Below are positions 51,184-59,737 of a stretch of DNA of 64,000 nucleotides, one piece after another (the first letter of the stretch is position 1; each line of letters begins with the position of its first letter). The stretch lies in the NCBI RefSeq assembly GCF_010093065.1, contig NZ_CP048113.1:1860001-1924000 (forward strand), written 5' to 3'. Position numbers and translations under genes: made by a program. The notes beneath the pieces were generated by a model that had not been told where the DNA came from, ran no database searches, and saw only the letters and a program-made list of their open reading frames with translations. The stretch comes from Chitinophaga agri (GTDB lineage Bacteria; Bacteroidota; Bacteroidia; Chitinophagales; Chitinophagaceae).

Positions 51184-52065
51184 ATGAAAGGCTACCTCAT
51201 TTCAAACGTCTTTGCAGTTTGTGTAATGTGGCTTACCAAGCTATTTGTAATTGATGTCAATACACTTGTTTTCTCTGAATTTGTGACGCTTCCTATTCTA
51301 ATGGGATTTATCTGTGCCTGGTTCTGGCGTGATAAGCAGCTTAGCACCAGACAGTTAATTGGCAGAGCGGTGTTAAACGCCGCTATCGGCATCGCATTAA
51401 GTGCTCTCTTCCTGGGAGAAGGCTTCATATGTCTGCTCATTGTCTCTCCCCTGATTATTGGATTCGTGATAACTGGTGTATTTGGAGGCAGAAGTATCTT
51501 TAAGCGCCGTAATGATACGCTGCACGTAAGTCTGTTCCTGCTGTTGCTCGTTAGTTTCTTCGCCGACGTTCGCATACATCATCATTATGAAAATATGGTA
51601 GCTGATACGATGGTTATAAAGGCGCCGCCATCTGAAGTCTGGAAATATGTTGTGGCATATGAAAAAATAGAAACGTCCGACAAATACTGGTTGTTCAGAA
51701 TCGGCATGCCAAGCCCTGTGCAGGCAACGGCCTCTGGATATTATGTAGGAGCGGAACGCAAATGCATTTTCAGCAATGGCTATACATTTGATGAAAAGAT
51801 CATTGCCTACGACGAGGAACGCAACCTCACCTTCGCTATTACGCAACAGCCGCGTGACCCTGAAATCATGGGACATATCGATATTCTGAAAGGCCAGTTT
51901 ATCCTGCAAGATAATGGCGACGGCACCACCACACTCACTGGCAATAGCTGGTACAAGCTGCATGTATTCCCTGTGTGGTACTATGATATATGGGCTGAAA
52001 GCATTACCCGCAATGTTCATCTAAGGGTAATGGAACATATTAAAACACTTAGCGAGCAACACTAA
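51184..52065 (+). CDS. Membrane protein with an SRPBCC/polyketide-cyclase domain
   Basis: The 293-residue protein starts MKGYLISNVFAVCVMWLTKLF. The first 130 residues hold four hydrophobic segments, including VTLPILMGFICAWFW, AVLNAAIGIALSALFLGEGFICLLIVSPLIIGF and HVSLFLLLLVSFFADV. The last 155 residues are an SRPBCC domain: MVADTMVIKAPPSEVWKYVVAYEKI, IGMPSPVQATASGYYVGAERKCIFSNGYTFDEKI, and a closing helix NVHLRVMEHIKTL. The stop overlaps the next start (TAATG), so translation is coupled. The pair may handle a membrane lipid or hydrophobic metabolite; this is inference. Confidence 0.85.
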   Translation: MKGYLISNVFAVCVMWLTKLFVIDVNTLVFSEFVTLPILMGFICAWFWRDKQLSTRQLIGRAVLNAAIGIALSALFLGEGFICLLIVSPLIIGFVITGVFGGRSIFKRRNDTLHVSLFLLLLVSFFADVRIHHHYENMVADTMVIKAPPSEVWKYVVAYEKIETSDKYWLFRIGMPSPVQATASGYYVGAERKCIFSNGYTFDEKIIAYDEERNLTFAITQQPRDPEIMGHIDILKGQFILQDNGDGTTTLTGNSWYKLHVFPVWYYDIWAESITRNVHLRVMEHIKTLSEQH

Positions 52066-52529
52066 TGTTCCAGTTCGTTGTCAACTATCTTGGCTTCTTA
52101 AAATTCGTACCAGGCCTTCCACTGGTATTTGACGCCTGGCTGAAGCTATATATATTCATTACACACGCGGAACTGCTTAACTGGATGGATGAGATCTCCG
52201 GGGAAGTACAGCAGTGGCCCGGCGTGATTAGCCACCCTCATAAATATGGCGGTATACAGTTCGATTGTAAACACAAAGAAATAGGTCATTTACATAGCAA
52301 CGGCCTACTGGATATGCCGCTCAACCGGCGGCTGAAGGCTATGTTAATACAGGAAGGACAGGTAGAAGACCATCATATGTTAAAAGGTACCGGATGGATT
52401 AGTTTTTACATTCGTACCGAAAAAGATAAGCAGTATGCACTGCGACTTTTAAAACTCGGATATGAGTGGAGGAAAGGAAATGGATTTTCTCCAATCGGAT
52501 TAGATGGACAGGCGCTTAGCGGGTTTTAA
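52065..52529 (+). CDS. Luciferase-fold (PF17648-type) small protein
   Basis: The 154-residue product starts MFQFVVNYLGFLKFVPGLPLVFDAWLKLY, overlapping the previous gene by one base. The central part WMDEISGEVQQWPGVISHPHKYGGIQFDCKHKEIGHLH has the spaced H-x-x-x-x-G and E-x-G-H-x-H signature of the small luciferase-like family, and the end holds WISFYIRTEKDKQYALRLLKLGYEW, also typical. Despite the name, members are not known to emit light. Coupled with a membrane SRPBCC protein, it may act on the same substrate. Confidence 0.82.
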   Translation: MFQFVVNYLGFLKFVPGLPLVFDAWLKLYIFITHAELLNWMDEISGEVQQWPGVISHPHKYGGIQFDCKHKEIGHLHSNGLLDMPLNRRLKAMLIQEGQVEDHHMLKGTGWISFYIRTEKDKQYALRLLKLGYEWRKGNGFSPIGLDGQALSGF

Positions 52530-52640
52530 GGCACAGGTGGTATCTGGTAGGTTTGAGAAATTGCAAGCCAGCCAACCTGCATGACAAATCAGGCTATTTT
52601 CGTAATTTGGCTGTACAATTTAAAAGCGAATTTTTATTAG

Positions 52641-53503
52641 ATGGAACGACTTTATAATGGGCAGGATAAGGATTTATTATTACAGGTAGAACTGGAAAAA
52701 TAAACTGGGAAATGATCAAGACGGGCTTTGGCGGCGGCAAAAAACTACCTGTTGCCATTCATGGCCTGCTTTCTGAAGATGAGGCTATTGCAGCCGCAAG
52801 CGAACAGGAGATCTGGAGGGAGATAGGGCAACGTGGATTTGTGTACGAATCTACTTACAAGTAGCCGCAATATTGGTGCGTATGCTACCACTATATAATC
52901 ATTTACCGGCAGTACAGGCACGCCTTCGTGTGTTCTTCTTTGAGATATTGAGTTTGTTTTACATAGGGAAGAATGAAGCCCTGTTTACGGAACTTATCAA
53001 ATCTTTTGAACCCGCATTACCACTCCCTATGGAATGGGCTGTTGACCAGCATTGAGAAACAGCCCGGATCGCACAATTCATACTGATACGTACCGGTAAG
53101 ACCGAAGCCACTGAAAAATCACTGATGCAGGAAGGGGAGAATACTACACATTTCTCCGCAAGAAGAGGATACGCCATATTTTCATTATGCGCTTTTTACG
53201 AAGAACAAACAAATTGATAAGCTGGTTGATATTTTCGGTAATGCTTTTGTTAAGGAAACAAACGTATTCCTCCGGTTTGCAATGGCTGCACACCTGCTAC
53301 TGGCAACCGGAGAAGAGGCGCTGGATAGCTGGCTAACCGAGTTACTGCTTGTATTGGCTGACCCAAAAACCATAGAATGATTTCAGCAGCATGATCCCCT
53401 GGGCAGGTAATGGCGACATTGTGGAGTACATTATGTTCCTACTTGAGAGGGCCAATCCTGCTACACTGGAAACGATCAAAAGCCGTCTGCATGAAAAATC
53501 ATA
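52641..53503 (+). pseudogene. Decayed gene for a helical protein, at least five inactivating lesions
   Basis: From an ATG at 52641 (MERLYNGQDKDLLLQVELEK) the frame stops at 52701. Coding continues in other frames: NWEMIKTGFGGGKKLPVAIHG to a TAG at 52862; then VAAILVRMLPLYNHLPAVQ to a TGA at 53053 and on to a TGA at 53215; then NKQIDKLVDIFGNAFVKE to a TGA near 53378; then SSMIPWAGNGDIVEYIMFLLE to a TAA near 53501. Joined, these give about 285 residues of a leucine-rich helical, HEAT-like protein. The family is not recognised. Frameshifts and stops at several points show real decay, not one sequencing error. Confidence 0.75.
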
Positions 53504-53624
53504 ATGTATTAATTCCGCGCCTGAACTACAGAAAGCAATAAAGAACAAATAGATTGTATCAAAATCAAAGGAAGGCCCGCAGAATAGCTTAAACGACTAC
53601 CTGCCTTTAACGTACCCGAACAAA

Positions 53625-53658
53625 AAGAGGCTGTCTCTTACTTTTGAGACAGCCTCTT
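53625..53658 (-). terminator. Terminator of the tRNA-Pro gene
   Basis: AAGAGGCTGTCTC (53625-53637) and its complement (53646-53658) form a 13-bp stem; on the minus strand TTTTTG follows. Confidence 0.88.
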
Positions 53659-53666
53659 CGTGCTTG

Positions 53667-53740
53667 TCGGGACGACTAGATTCGAACTAGCGACCTCTTG
53701 CACCCCATGCAAGCGCGCTACCGGGCTGCGCTACGTCCCG
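53667..53740 (-). tRNA. tRNA-Pro, anticodon GGG
   Basis: Read on the minus strand, a 7-bp acceptor stem (CGGGACG/CGTCCCG), D-arm GCGCAGCCCGGTAGCGC, anticodon stem CTTGC/GCAAG with loop ATGGGGT, and T-arm GCTAG-TTCGAAT-CTAGT form a complete cloverleaf. The loop places GGG at positions 34-36. The discriminator base is A and CCA is not encoded. Confidence 0.95.
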
Positions 53741-53944
53741 AAACCGGTATCCGTTGATAATATCGACGGGATGCAAATGTAATAATATTTTTCATCTTTC
53801 AAAATTTAAAAATACTAATTTTTTGAAATCTACCGCTTCTTACGAATTGACAGTCAACGAGGTAGTCGAACTGTCCTACGTAAAACTACCAACTGCGTTT
53901 CCCGCGCAAAGCATCCACACATCCAGGGAAATACTTGCTAATTA

Positions 53945-54535
53945 CTAAACCTTAAACAACATCCCCATAATAACCTTTCCCCGCTCATCTATCAGCTTCT
54001 GAAAATCTTTCGCTGATATCCTGAACATCTTTTTATAAAGCGGTGCCATGATCAATGGATAAGACAAAAGAGAAAACAAGTTCATCAGAAAATGGATGGG
54101 ATTCATTTTCTCGATATTCCCCCTCTCCATTTCCTCAGCTGCTTCCTTTAAGTAAGATTTTACAGGGTCTGACTGAATATTAGTGATCAGCTTCTTACCA
54201 AAAGTATTCATCTCCGTGATCAGAAAAGTTTCCTGATACGGAAAAGCGATCATATCCTTGAGGAACACCTCAATGATATTCTCCGTCTTAGCTCTAAAAG
54301 TTCCTTCAGATACCATGCATTCGTCTAGGCGTTGGCTCAGTGCCTGCATCGCATCCTGAAATATGGCAGCAATCAGCTGATCTCTCGAGCGGAAATAATA
54401 ATGTAATGCAGTTCTGTTAACGCCTGCTGCATCTGCTATTTCCTGGGTCGTAGCATGCAATTTTCCTTCCGCAAAAAGCAATTGTTTTGCGGTATCTTTT
54501 ATAAGCTGTTCAGTGCCTGTATTTTTAAGCGGCAT
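53945..54535 (-). CDS. TetR-family transcriptional regulator
   Basis: The 196-residue protein begins MPLKNTGTEQLIKDTAKQLL and has the TetR helix-turn-helix TTQEIADAAGVNRTALHYYFRSRDQLIAAIF at residues about 28-58. The C-terminal ligand domain is helical (MIAFPYQETFLITEMNTFGKKL). The gene lies 4 bp downstream of the ABC-F gene on the same strand. Since the promoter is upstream of the ABC-F gene and contains two palindromes, the regulator probably represses its own operon and is released by the compound that the ABC-F protein protects against. Confidence 0.92.
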   Translation of the reverse strand: MPLKNTGTEQLIKDTAKQLLFAEGKLHATTQEIADAAGVNRTALHYYFRSRDQLIAAIFQDAMQALSQRLDECMVSEGTFRAKTENIIEVFLKDMIAFPYQETFLITEMNTFGKKLITNIQSDPVKSYLKEAAEEMERGNIEKMNPIHFLMNLFSLLSYPLIMAPLYKKMFRISAKDFQKLIDERGKVIMGMLFKV

Positions 54536-54539
54536 TTTT

Positions 54540-56129
54540 TTAAGTTAAACTGATCCTGTAATCAATTCCTATTTCGTCAATGAAATATTCGTCATGCGAA
54601 ATTACTAACAAAGTACCTTTAAAATTCTTCACTGCCAGGGTAAGTATTGCTAAACTCTGAATGTCAAGATTATTCGTTGGTTCATCCAGGATCAATACTT
54701 CAGGCGCCTGTTTACCGGCCAGTAAACAGCTCAGTGATAATTTCATTTTCTCCCCCCCGCTCAATCCAGCACATTTTCTATCGAAACTCTCCCGGTCAAA
54801 CTGTGCACATACCAGCAGTTCTTCTAATTCCTCTCTTACTAATCCACGTCTGTTATACTCCTGCATCTGCTCATAAATGGTCATTTCCGGATCAAGCATA
54901 GCATACTGCTGATCCAGATAAAAATACGAGAAGTCAGCACTGCTGTAGGTACCTTCCCACGGTTTCAGTTCGCGCGTGATGATCTTTAGCAAGGTGGTTT
55001 TCCCGCTCCCGTTCTCACCTTCGATCCTTACCCGTTCACCGGACCTGATCTGAAAACTGAGATGACTCCATAATGCGCTTTCAGTGTACCGGAAGTTAAT
55101 ATCCGTTATATCTATTAATAGCTCACCCGGGGTTATTTCGGGATTTCTAATATCGATTTTCAATGTTTCATATTCCTGTATCTGTGCTTTGAGCGCTTCA
55201 ATATTATGAAGAAGGGTGCTTATCTTCTCCTCATGTGCATTTAACATTCTTGCCGTACTACGTTCAGCCTTGTTTTTTAAGCCACCGGCAATAATTTGTG
55301 GTATTGAATTGCTCAATCCATACGAACGACCCTTCAATTCCTGTTGTGCCCTATGATCAGCCATATCGCCGGCCTTGCGCGCTGACTCTTTCAATGCCCT
55401 GGACTGCTCGTTCAAACGCGCACGCAGTGCATTTACTTTTTCCATTTTTTGCTGCTGATAAAAATCAAAATTGCCCCCAAATACTTCAATCCCCTTTTCG
55501 CTTAGCTCTAATGTCTTATTCATAAGATTGAGCAATCTTCTGTCATGGCTAACAATAAGCATGGTAGATTTACTGTGGAGGATCATATCATACAACTTCG
55601 CGCGCATTCTCACGTCCAGGTGATTAGAAGGCTCATCCAATAAAATCAGGTCCGGGCTGTTCATGTCCATAGCAGAAAGAAAGACACGTGTTTTCTGACC
55701 ACCGCTCAGGCTTCCTAATAACCGGTTCTCATTTATATTACCTAGTCCCCATTTTTCAAGAACCTTCCTGACGCTATTTTCAATATCCCAATCATCATCC
55801 AGGGCGTTAAAATAGCAGGGGTCAGTATCACCGTTTAAAATGGCATGTAACGCTCCAAGTTTTGTATCCGCCTCCATCGCCTTCGCAACAGACAATGCAT
55901 CGAACTCTCCCAAATGCTGAGGTACATACCACGGCTTTTCGGACCAGCTAATCTCTCCGGATGTCGGCTGAAGCGCGCCTGAAATGAGACGCAGTAACGT
56001 CGATTTTCCAGCGCCATTTATTCCCACCAATGCCGCCTTTTCTCCATCATTTAAAATAAAGTTCAAGTCGTGGAAAAGCTCCGCATTATCCGGGTGAAGA
56101 TAACTCAGCGATCTTATGATTAAACCCAC
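54540..56129 (-). CDS. ABC-F family ATPase, candidate ribosome-protection protein
   Basis: The 529-residue protein has two ABC domains and no membrane segment. The first has Walker A GINGAGKST (36-44), signature LSGGQKTR and Walker B LILLDEPSNHLD; the second has EGENGSGKTT, LSGGEKMKLSLS and VLILDEPTNNLD. The interdomain linker is helical and charged (QQKMEKVNALRARLNEQSRALKES). ABC-F proteins act on the ribosome; several give resistance to antibiotics that bind the peptidyl-transferase region. Co-transcription with a TetR regulator and a palindrome-bearing promoter point to an inducible resistance role, which is inference. Confidence 0.92.
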   Translation of the reverse strand: MGLIIRSLSYLHPDNAELFHDLNFILNDGEKAALVGINGAGKSTLLRLISGALQPTSGEISWSEKPWYVPQHLGEFDALSVAKAMEADTKLGALHAILNGDTDPCYFNALDDDWDIENSVRKVLEKWGLGNINENRLLGSLSGGQKTRVFLSAMDMNSPDLILLDEPSNHLDVRMRAKLYDMILHSKSTMLIVSHDRRLLNLMNKTLELSEKGIEVFGGNFDFYQQQKMEKVNALRARLNEQSRALKESARKAGDMADHRAQQELKGRSYGLSNSIPQIIAGGLKNKAERSTARMLNAHEEKISTLLHNIEALKAQIQEYETLKIDIRNPEITPGELLIDITDINFRYTESALWSHLSFQIRSGERVRIEGENGSGKTTLLKIITRELKPWEGTYSSADFSYFYLDQQYAMLDPEMTIYEQMQEYNRRGLVREELEELLVCAQFDRESFDRKCAGLSGGEKMKLSLSCLLAGKQAPEVLILDEPTNNLDIQSLAILTLAVKNFKGTLLVISHDEYFIDEIGIDYRISLT

Positions 56130-56158
56130 AGGACTGTTTTGGATTTTAACAACTATGT

Positions 56159-56171
56159 CATTCTAAGAATG
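56159..56171. promoter_or_regulatory. Perfect palindrome close to the ABC-F start
   Basis: CATTCT-A-AGAATG is a perfect inverted repeat 29 bp upstream of the ABC-F ATG. On the minus strand it lies just downstream of CATATTTG (56172-56179), a near match to the -7 box, so a bound repressor would block transcription start. Confidence 0.5.
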
Positions 56172-56190
56172 CAAATATGGTTAAATATTT

Positions 56191-56207
56191 ATTTTGTTAG
56201 ACAAAAT
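56191..56207. promoter_or_regulatory. Perfect palindrome, candidate TetR operator
   Basis: ATTTTGT-TAG-ACAAAAT has perfect 7-bp arms and a 3-bp spacer, 62-78 bp upstream of the ABC-F start. The size is typical of TetR-family operators. The AT-rich surroundings raise the chance of coincidence. Confidence 0.5.
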
Positions 56208-56368
56208 TGTTTAAATAAAAATATAAATAACTGTAAATCAATACCCATACAACAATAGCGAACTAAATATCTCAAAAGTATATGTCAGAAATAAACTATC
56301 TGGCTCAAAGGAGAAGCGACATAATGAATGTCCGTTATCATTGGCATACCGTTCCCAACCGGGTCCAT

Positions 56369-57058
56369 TCAAGAGACCCATGACCTCACGCTCTCACGAA
56401 TATGCCACCGGTTATTATATTTTTCGATAACCAATAATTCTCCCTTACCACATTGGCGACCACATCTGAACTCATAATAAAGAATGCCCCTGGTCCTTTC
56501 CTCATTCATCACCAGCTTAGATATGCGCAAGATCCCTATCTCACAATCAGCATAGTGTTTATCTACCTCGGTAATTGGCAAAAGTCTCGATGTACACAAA
56601 GAAAAACCAGCGGGTCCATATTTAGTCTGTACCTGGTTCAAACTATCAATAACGGCCTGTGTATTACCGGAGACGCTCGAAATGATATCTATAAATTGTT
56701 TACTGTACTTGCCCGTATCCGCTTCATAGTATGCCTGATTATTGAAACGTGGTGTCATTATCGTATCCAGGTACAGAACGCATAATCTTAATGTATCTCT
56801 ATAAATCTCATTCTGAAGGCGAATAACGTCCCGCCGGATGCTGACGCTATCTGCCGGTTGCTCTACCTGAGCTTTAAAGATCCTTTCTTCATCCTTTCCG
56901 AGGTAAAGATTGTAAAATCTCCTTTCCACCAGCTCGTTCATGACATCACTGTAAATATGCAATTGCTCGTCTGTCGTTTTACAATTACAGTATCGATATT
57001 CATCGCTGCACGATCCTAACACAAAAAATAATAACAGCAAAAAGAAAAAATTTCTCAT
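56369..57058 (-). CDS. Uncharacterised lipoprotein
   Basis: The 229-residue protein begins MRNFFFLLLLFFVLGSCSDEYRYC, with lipobox LGSC, so it is probably anchored in a membrane on the periplasmic side. The mature part has several cysteines (CNCKTTDEQ, CEIGILRIS, RCGRQCGKG) and helical stretches (YSDVMNELVERRFYNLY). I recognise no family. It is transcribed in the same direction as the phospholipase gene, separated by that gene's terminator, and it is more AT-rich than neighbours. Confidence 0.75.
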   Translation of the reverse strand: MRNFFFLLLLFFVLGSCSDEYRYCNCKTTDEQLHIYSDVMNELVERRFYNLYLGKDEERIFKAQVEQPADSVSIRRDVIRLQNEIYRDTLRLCVLYLDTIMTPRFNNQAYYEADTGKYSKQFIDIISSVSGNTQAVIDSLNQVQTKYGPAGFSLCTSRLLPITEVDKHYADCEIGILRISKLVMNEERTRGILYYEFRCGRQCGKGELLVIEKYNNRWHIRESVRSWVS

Positions 57059-57112
57059 GGTATAAATTACAATTCAAACATAAGATGCGGTTGCCAGAAA
57101 ATTCCATACAAA

Positions 57113-57150
57113 AAGAGGGGCCTCCAATATTACATTGGAAGCCCCCTCTT
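57113..57150 (-). terminator. Terminator of the receptor-phospholipase operon
   Basis: Arms 57113-57128 (AAGAGGGGCCTCCAAT) and 57134-57150 pair along most of their length with one bulged base. On the minus strand a TTTTT tract follows. Confidence 0.8.
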
Positions 57151-57206
57151 ACTACATTGATTTTCTGATATTTCTCACATTAGGACAATGGCCGCATCTT
57201 TATCAC

Positions 57207-59717
57207 CTACACCATTCCTCCCATCAAAGGATCGGTCTGACTTACCTTTCCAGTTTCCACATGCCCGGCAAATACCTCAAACATATCCGTACCAGGTACA
57301 CTGACCGTATAGTCATACCATTGATGGCTTCTTGCCAGGTTGAGTACTACTTTTACCGTCTCCTGTGGCGCAACTGTGCGTTTCACAGTACCGTTCTTAT
57401 AGCTGTTATCCCTGATCTCTATGGCAACAGCCCTTGTATCATAATTGGTAATATTCACCATGATACTTCCTGTCAGTTCCGACTTGCTCTTCTTGCTCTT
57501 TTCATAAAGCGTCTCTATCTTCAGCTGCGGATTATTCCGGTTGCCCGCAAACTCACGATAGAAGCCATTGGGTGCATACACCCTGAGATGATAACGACCA
57601 TCCTGAAAATCATTCAGTGCCCACTCATCTAACAGGGTATCACCGGGGGCAGCAGCATATTGCCATGTACGCAGCGATTCATGCTGATAAGGTTGCATAG
57701 CATACACCATGAACGGTGCACCGGCAGCACGTTCCCCAAAAGCGGTATTATCTGCGTTAAAGCCAATACTGTAGGTATTCTTCGCTTTGTTGAACTGACC
57801 ATTCACCAGCAGCTCATACGGCGCTGCACAGGCCTGTCGTGTACCTTTCTCCTGCTTAGGGAAGTAGGGCGACTGTAAGTGGTCCTTGTTGATCTGATCT
57901 ACTTCCCCTTCGGTCAGCGCTTTGAAGTTAGCCGGCACTTGTTTAAATTTGGAACTATAGATCTTCTCCATAAATGCCTGTTTATGAAGAAACTCCGGGC
58001 TTGCGATCTTCTCTCCTTTATAGGGTCTGAATGCAGACGTCAGGTCTCCGCAAACCGTTCTTCTCCACTGTGTGATATTCTCCTCTTTGATGTGTTTGTT
58101 GAACTTCTTTGCGAGGAAGTTTTCCAAAAACTGTAAAGAAGAAGTGTGATCGAACAGTTCAGAACAAACAAAACCACCTCTTGTCCAGGGGGACGCAATG
58201 ATCATCGGTACCCGGTATCCGAGACCTATAGAACTTTCACGGATCCGGTCAGCTACGGCGGATGGATTGGTCTGCTGGTCTTTGGTCACAAAGTCCATCT
58301 TCGGATCAATACCCGCAGATACTTTACCGCTGTTCTCTTTATAGGGATTCGGTACCGCATATGGCGGTATATGATCAAAGAAACCATCATTCTCGTCATA
58401 GGTCAGAATGAAGATCGTTTTTTTCCATACCTCCGGGTTCTGCAACAGGATCTCCATCACTTCATTCACGTACCACGGACCAAACCACGGCTCGCCAGGG
58501 TGATCAGAGAAGTTAGCAGGTGACATCAGCCAGGATACGGTAGGCAGCGTACCATTCTTCACATCTTCGCGGAACTGATACAGGATATCGCCTTTTGGTA
58601 CATTAAGGGCTCTATGCTCACCATCCTCCTCATATTTAATAGCAGTCAGCTCATGATAGTGAGGATCTTTACTGTTGACAGTAAAGGCCCTGGCATTCAG
58701 CTGACGCGCTGCTTCGGTAAGGTGGTGGTATGCATCCATTGTATACTGTTGCCTCTCCTCCTCTATTTTGGCCAGCAGTTTCTTTGCTGCTGCCAGTTTA
58801 AGACTGATCGCATCGGATACAGGTTCTTTTTCCAGTCGCGCTATCTCCTGCAGCATATTCTCTTTCTTCAGATCGAGATTGGTAACACTACCAGGATGCA
58901 GCCGGATATTATACTGTTTATAATATTCCAGTACATTGGTACCGAAATTACTGAGCCAGTCGTTTTCTTCTCCCTTGATGCCGAAACCCATCGTTACCTC
59001 GTTCTGGTACACTTTCCAGGAGATGCCATTCTCTTCAAGGCGTTCCGGATAAGTTTTCCAGTCCAGTTCAGGCGTTGCATAGTTGCTGACATTCCACAGA
59101 TGCGCAATACCCGCAGGTTCGTTCTTTTCGCGCACAGTGCCTGTCATCCAGTAATGACGGTTAGGATGAGTACCGGTAATACTGGAACAGAAGTTATGGT
59201 CACAAATTGTGAAAGCATCTGCCAGTGAATAATAGAAGGGAAAATCAGCACGGTCGCAGTACCCCATGGTTAATGGTATATCAGCGTACTCTTTCCGGGA
59301 GGTCTTCTTTACATCCAGCCAGCGGTCATACTTGCCGTCATTACGGGCATCTGTCTGATCACTCCATCCATGTGGTGTAGAGCCCATCCAGGGCACTTTG
59401 GTGTCCATCGTGTTCAGACGGAACGGTACATAGGTCTGCCCCTCTTTGTTCGATTGTAACCATACCTTGTTCTTATTGCTCAGGCGGATAGCCCGGGGAT
59501 CATTGAAACCCCGTACTCCCTGTAATGAGCCAAACAGGTGGTCGAAAGACCGGTTTTCCTGCATCAGGAATACAACGTGCTCAGCATCATAAAAGGTGCT
59601 GCCGAGTGCCGGATCAATAGCCAGTGCACGCTGTATTGCCGGAGGCATGGCACTGCCAAGGGCAGCACTGCCAGATAACAGTGCTGCCTTTTTAAGAAAA
59701 TCTCTGCGGGTATCCAT
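57207..59717 (-). CDS. Phosphocholine-specific phospholipase C, Tat-exported
   Basis: The 836-residue protein starts MDTRRDFLKKAALLSGSAAL, with the twin-arginine motif TRRDFLKK; an ATG at 59726 adds three residues. The phosphoesterase domain (residues about 40-520) has HVVFLMQENRSFDHLFGSLQGVRGF, GTHPNRHYWMTGT, TYDENDGFFDHIPPY and VPMIIASPWTRGGFVCSELFDHTS, the ordered motifs of the acid-phosphatase-superfamily PLC enzymes. The C-terminal 200 residues hold two DUF756-type beta domains (PYELLVNGQFNKAKNTYSIG and GSIMVNITNYDTRAVAIEI). These enzymes release phosphocholine from lecithin-type lipids. It starts 20 bp after the TonB receptor stop. Confidence 0.94.
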   Translation of the reverse strand: MDTRRDFLKKAALLSGSAALGSAMPPAIQRALAIDPALGSTFYDAEHVVFLMQENRSFDHLFGSLQGVRGFNDPRAIRLSNKNKVWLQSNKEGQTYVPFRLNTMDTKVPWMGSTPHGWSDQTDARNDGKYDRWLDVKKTSRKEYADIPLTMGYCDRADFPFYYSLADAFTICDHNFCSSITGTHPNRHYWMTGTVREKNEPAGIAHLWNVSNYATPELDWKTYPERLEENGISWKVYQNEVTMGFGIKGEENDWLSNFGTNVLEYYKQYNIRLHPGSVTNLDLKKENMLQEIARLEKEPVSDAISLKLAAAKKLLAKIEEERQQYTMDAYHHLTEAARQLNARAFTVNSKDPHYHELTAIKYEEDGEHRALNVPKGDILYQFREDVKNGTLPTVSWLMSPANFSDHPGEPWFGPWYVNEVMEILLQNPEVWKKTIFILTYDENDGFFDHIPPYAVPNPYKENSGKVSAGIDPKMDFVTKDQQTNPSAVADRIRESSIGLGYRVPMIIASPWTRGGFVCSELFDHTSSLQFLENFLAKKFNKHIKEENITQWRRTVCGDLTSAFRPYKGEKIASPEFLHKQAFMEKIYSSKFKQVPANFKALTEGEVDQINKDHLQSPYFPKQEKGTRQACAAPYELLVNGQFNKAKNTYSIGFNADNTAFGERAAGAPFMVYAMQPYQHESLRTWQYAAAPGDTLLDEWALNDFQDGRYHLRVYAPNGFYREFAGNRNNPQLKIETLYEKSKKSKSELTGSIMVNITNYDTRAVAIEIRDNSYKNGTVKRTVAPQETVKVVLNLARSHQWYDYTVSVPGTDMFEVFAGHVETGKVSQTDPLMGGMV

Positions 59718-59737
59718 ATTTTTCAATTGAACTTACT

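Noticed and set aside
56355..56382. GGGTC/GACCC hairpin near the lipoprotein stop
   Set aside because: Only 5 bp and partly inside the coding end; too weak to call.
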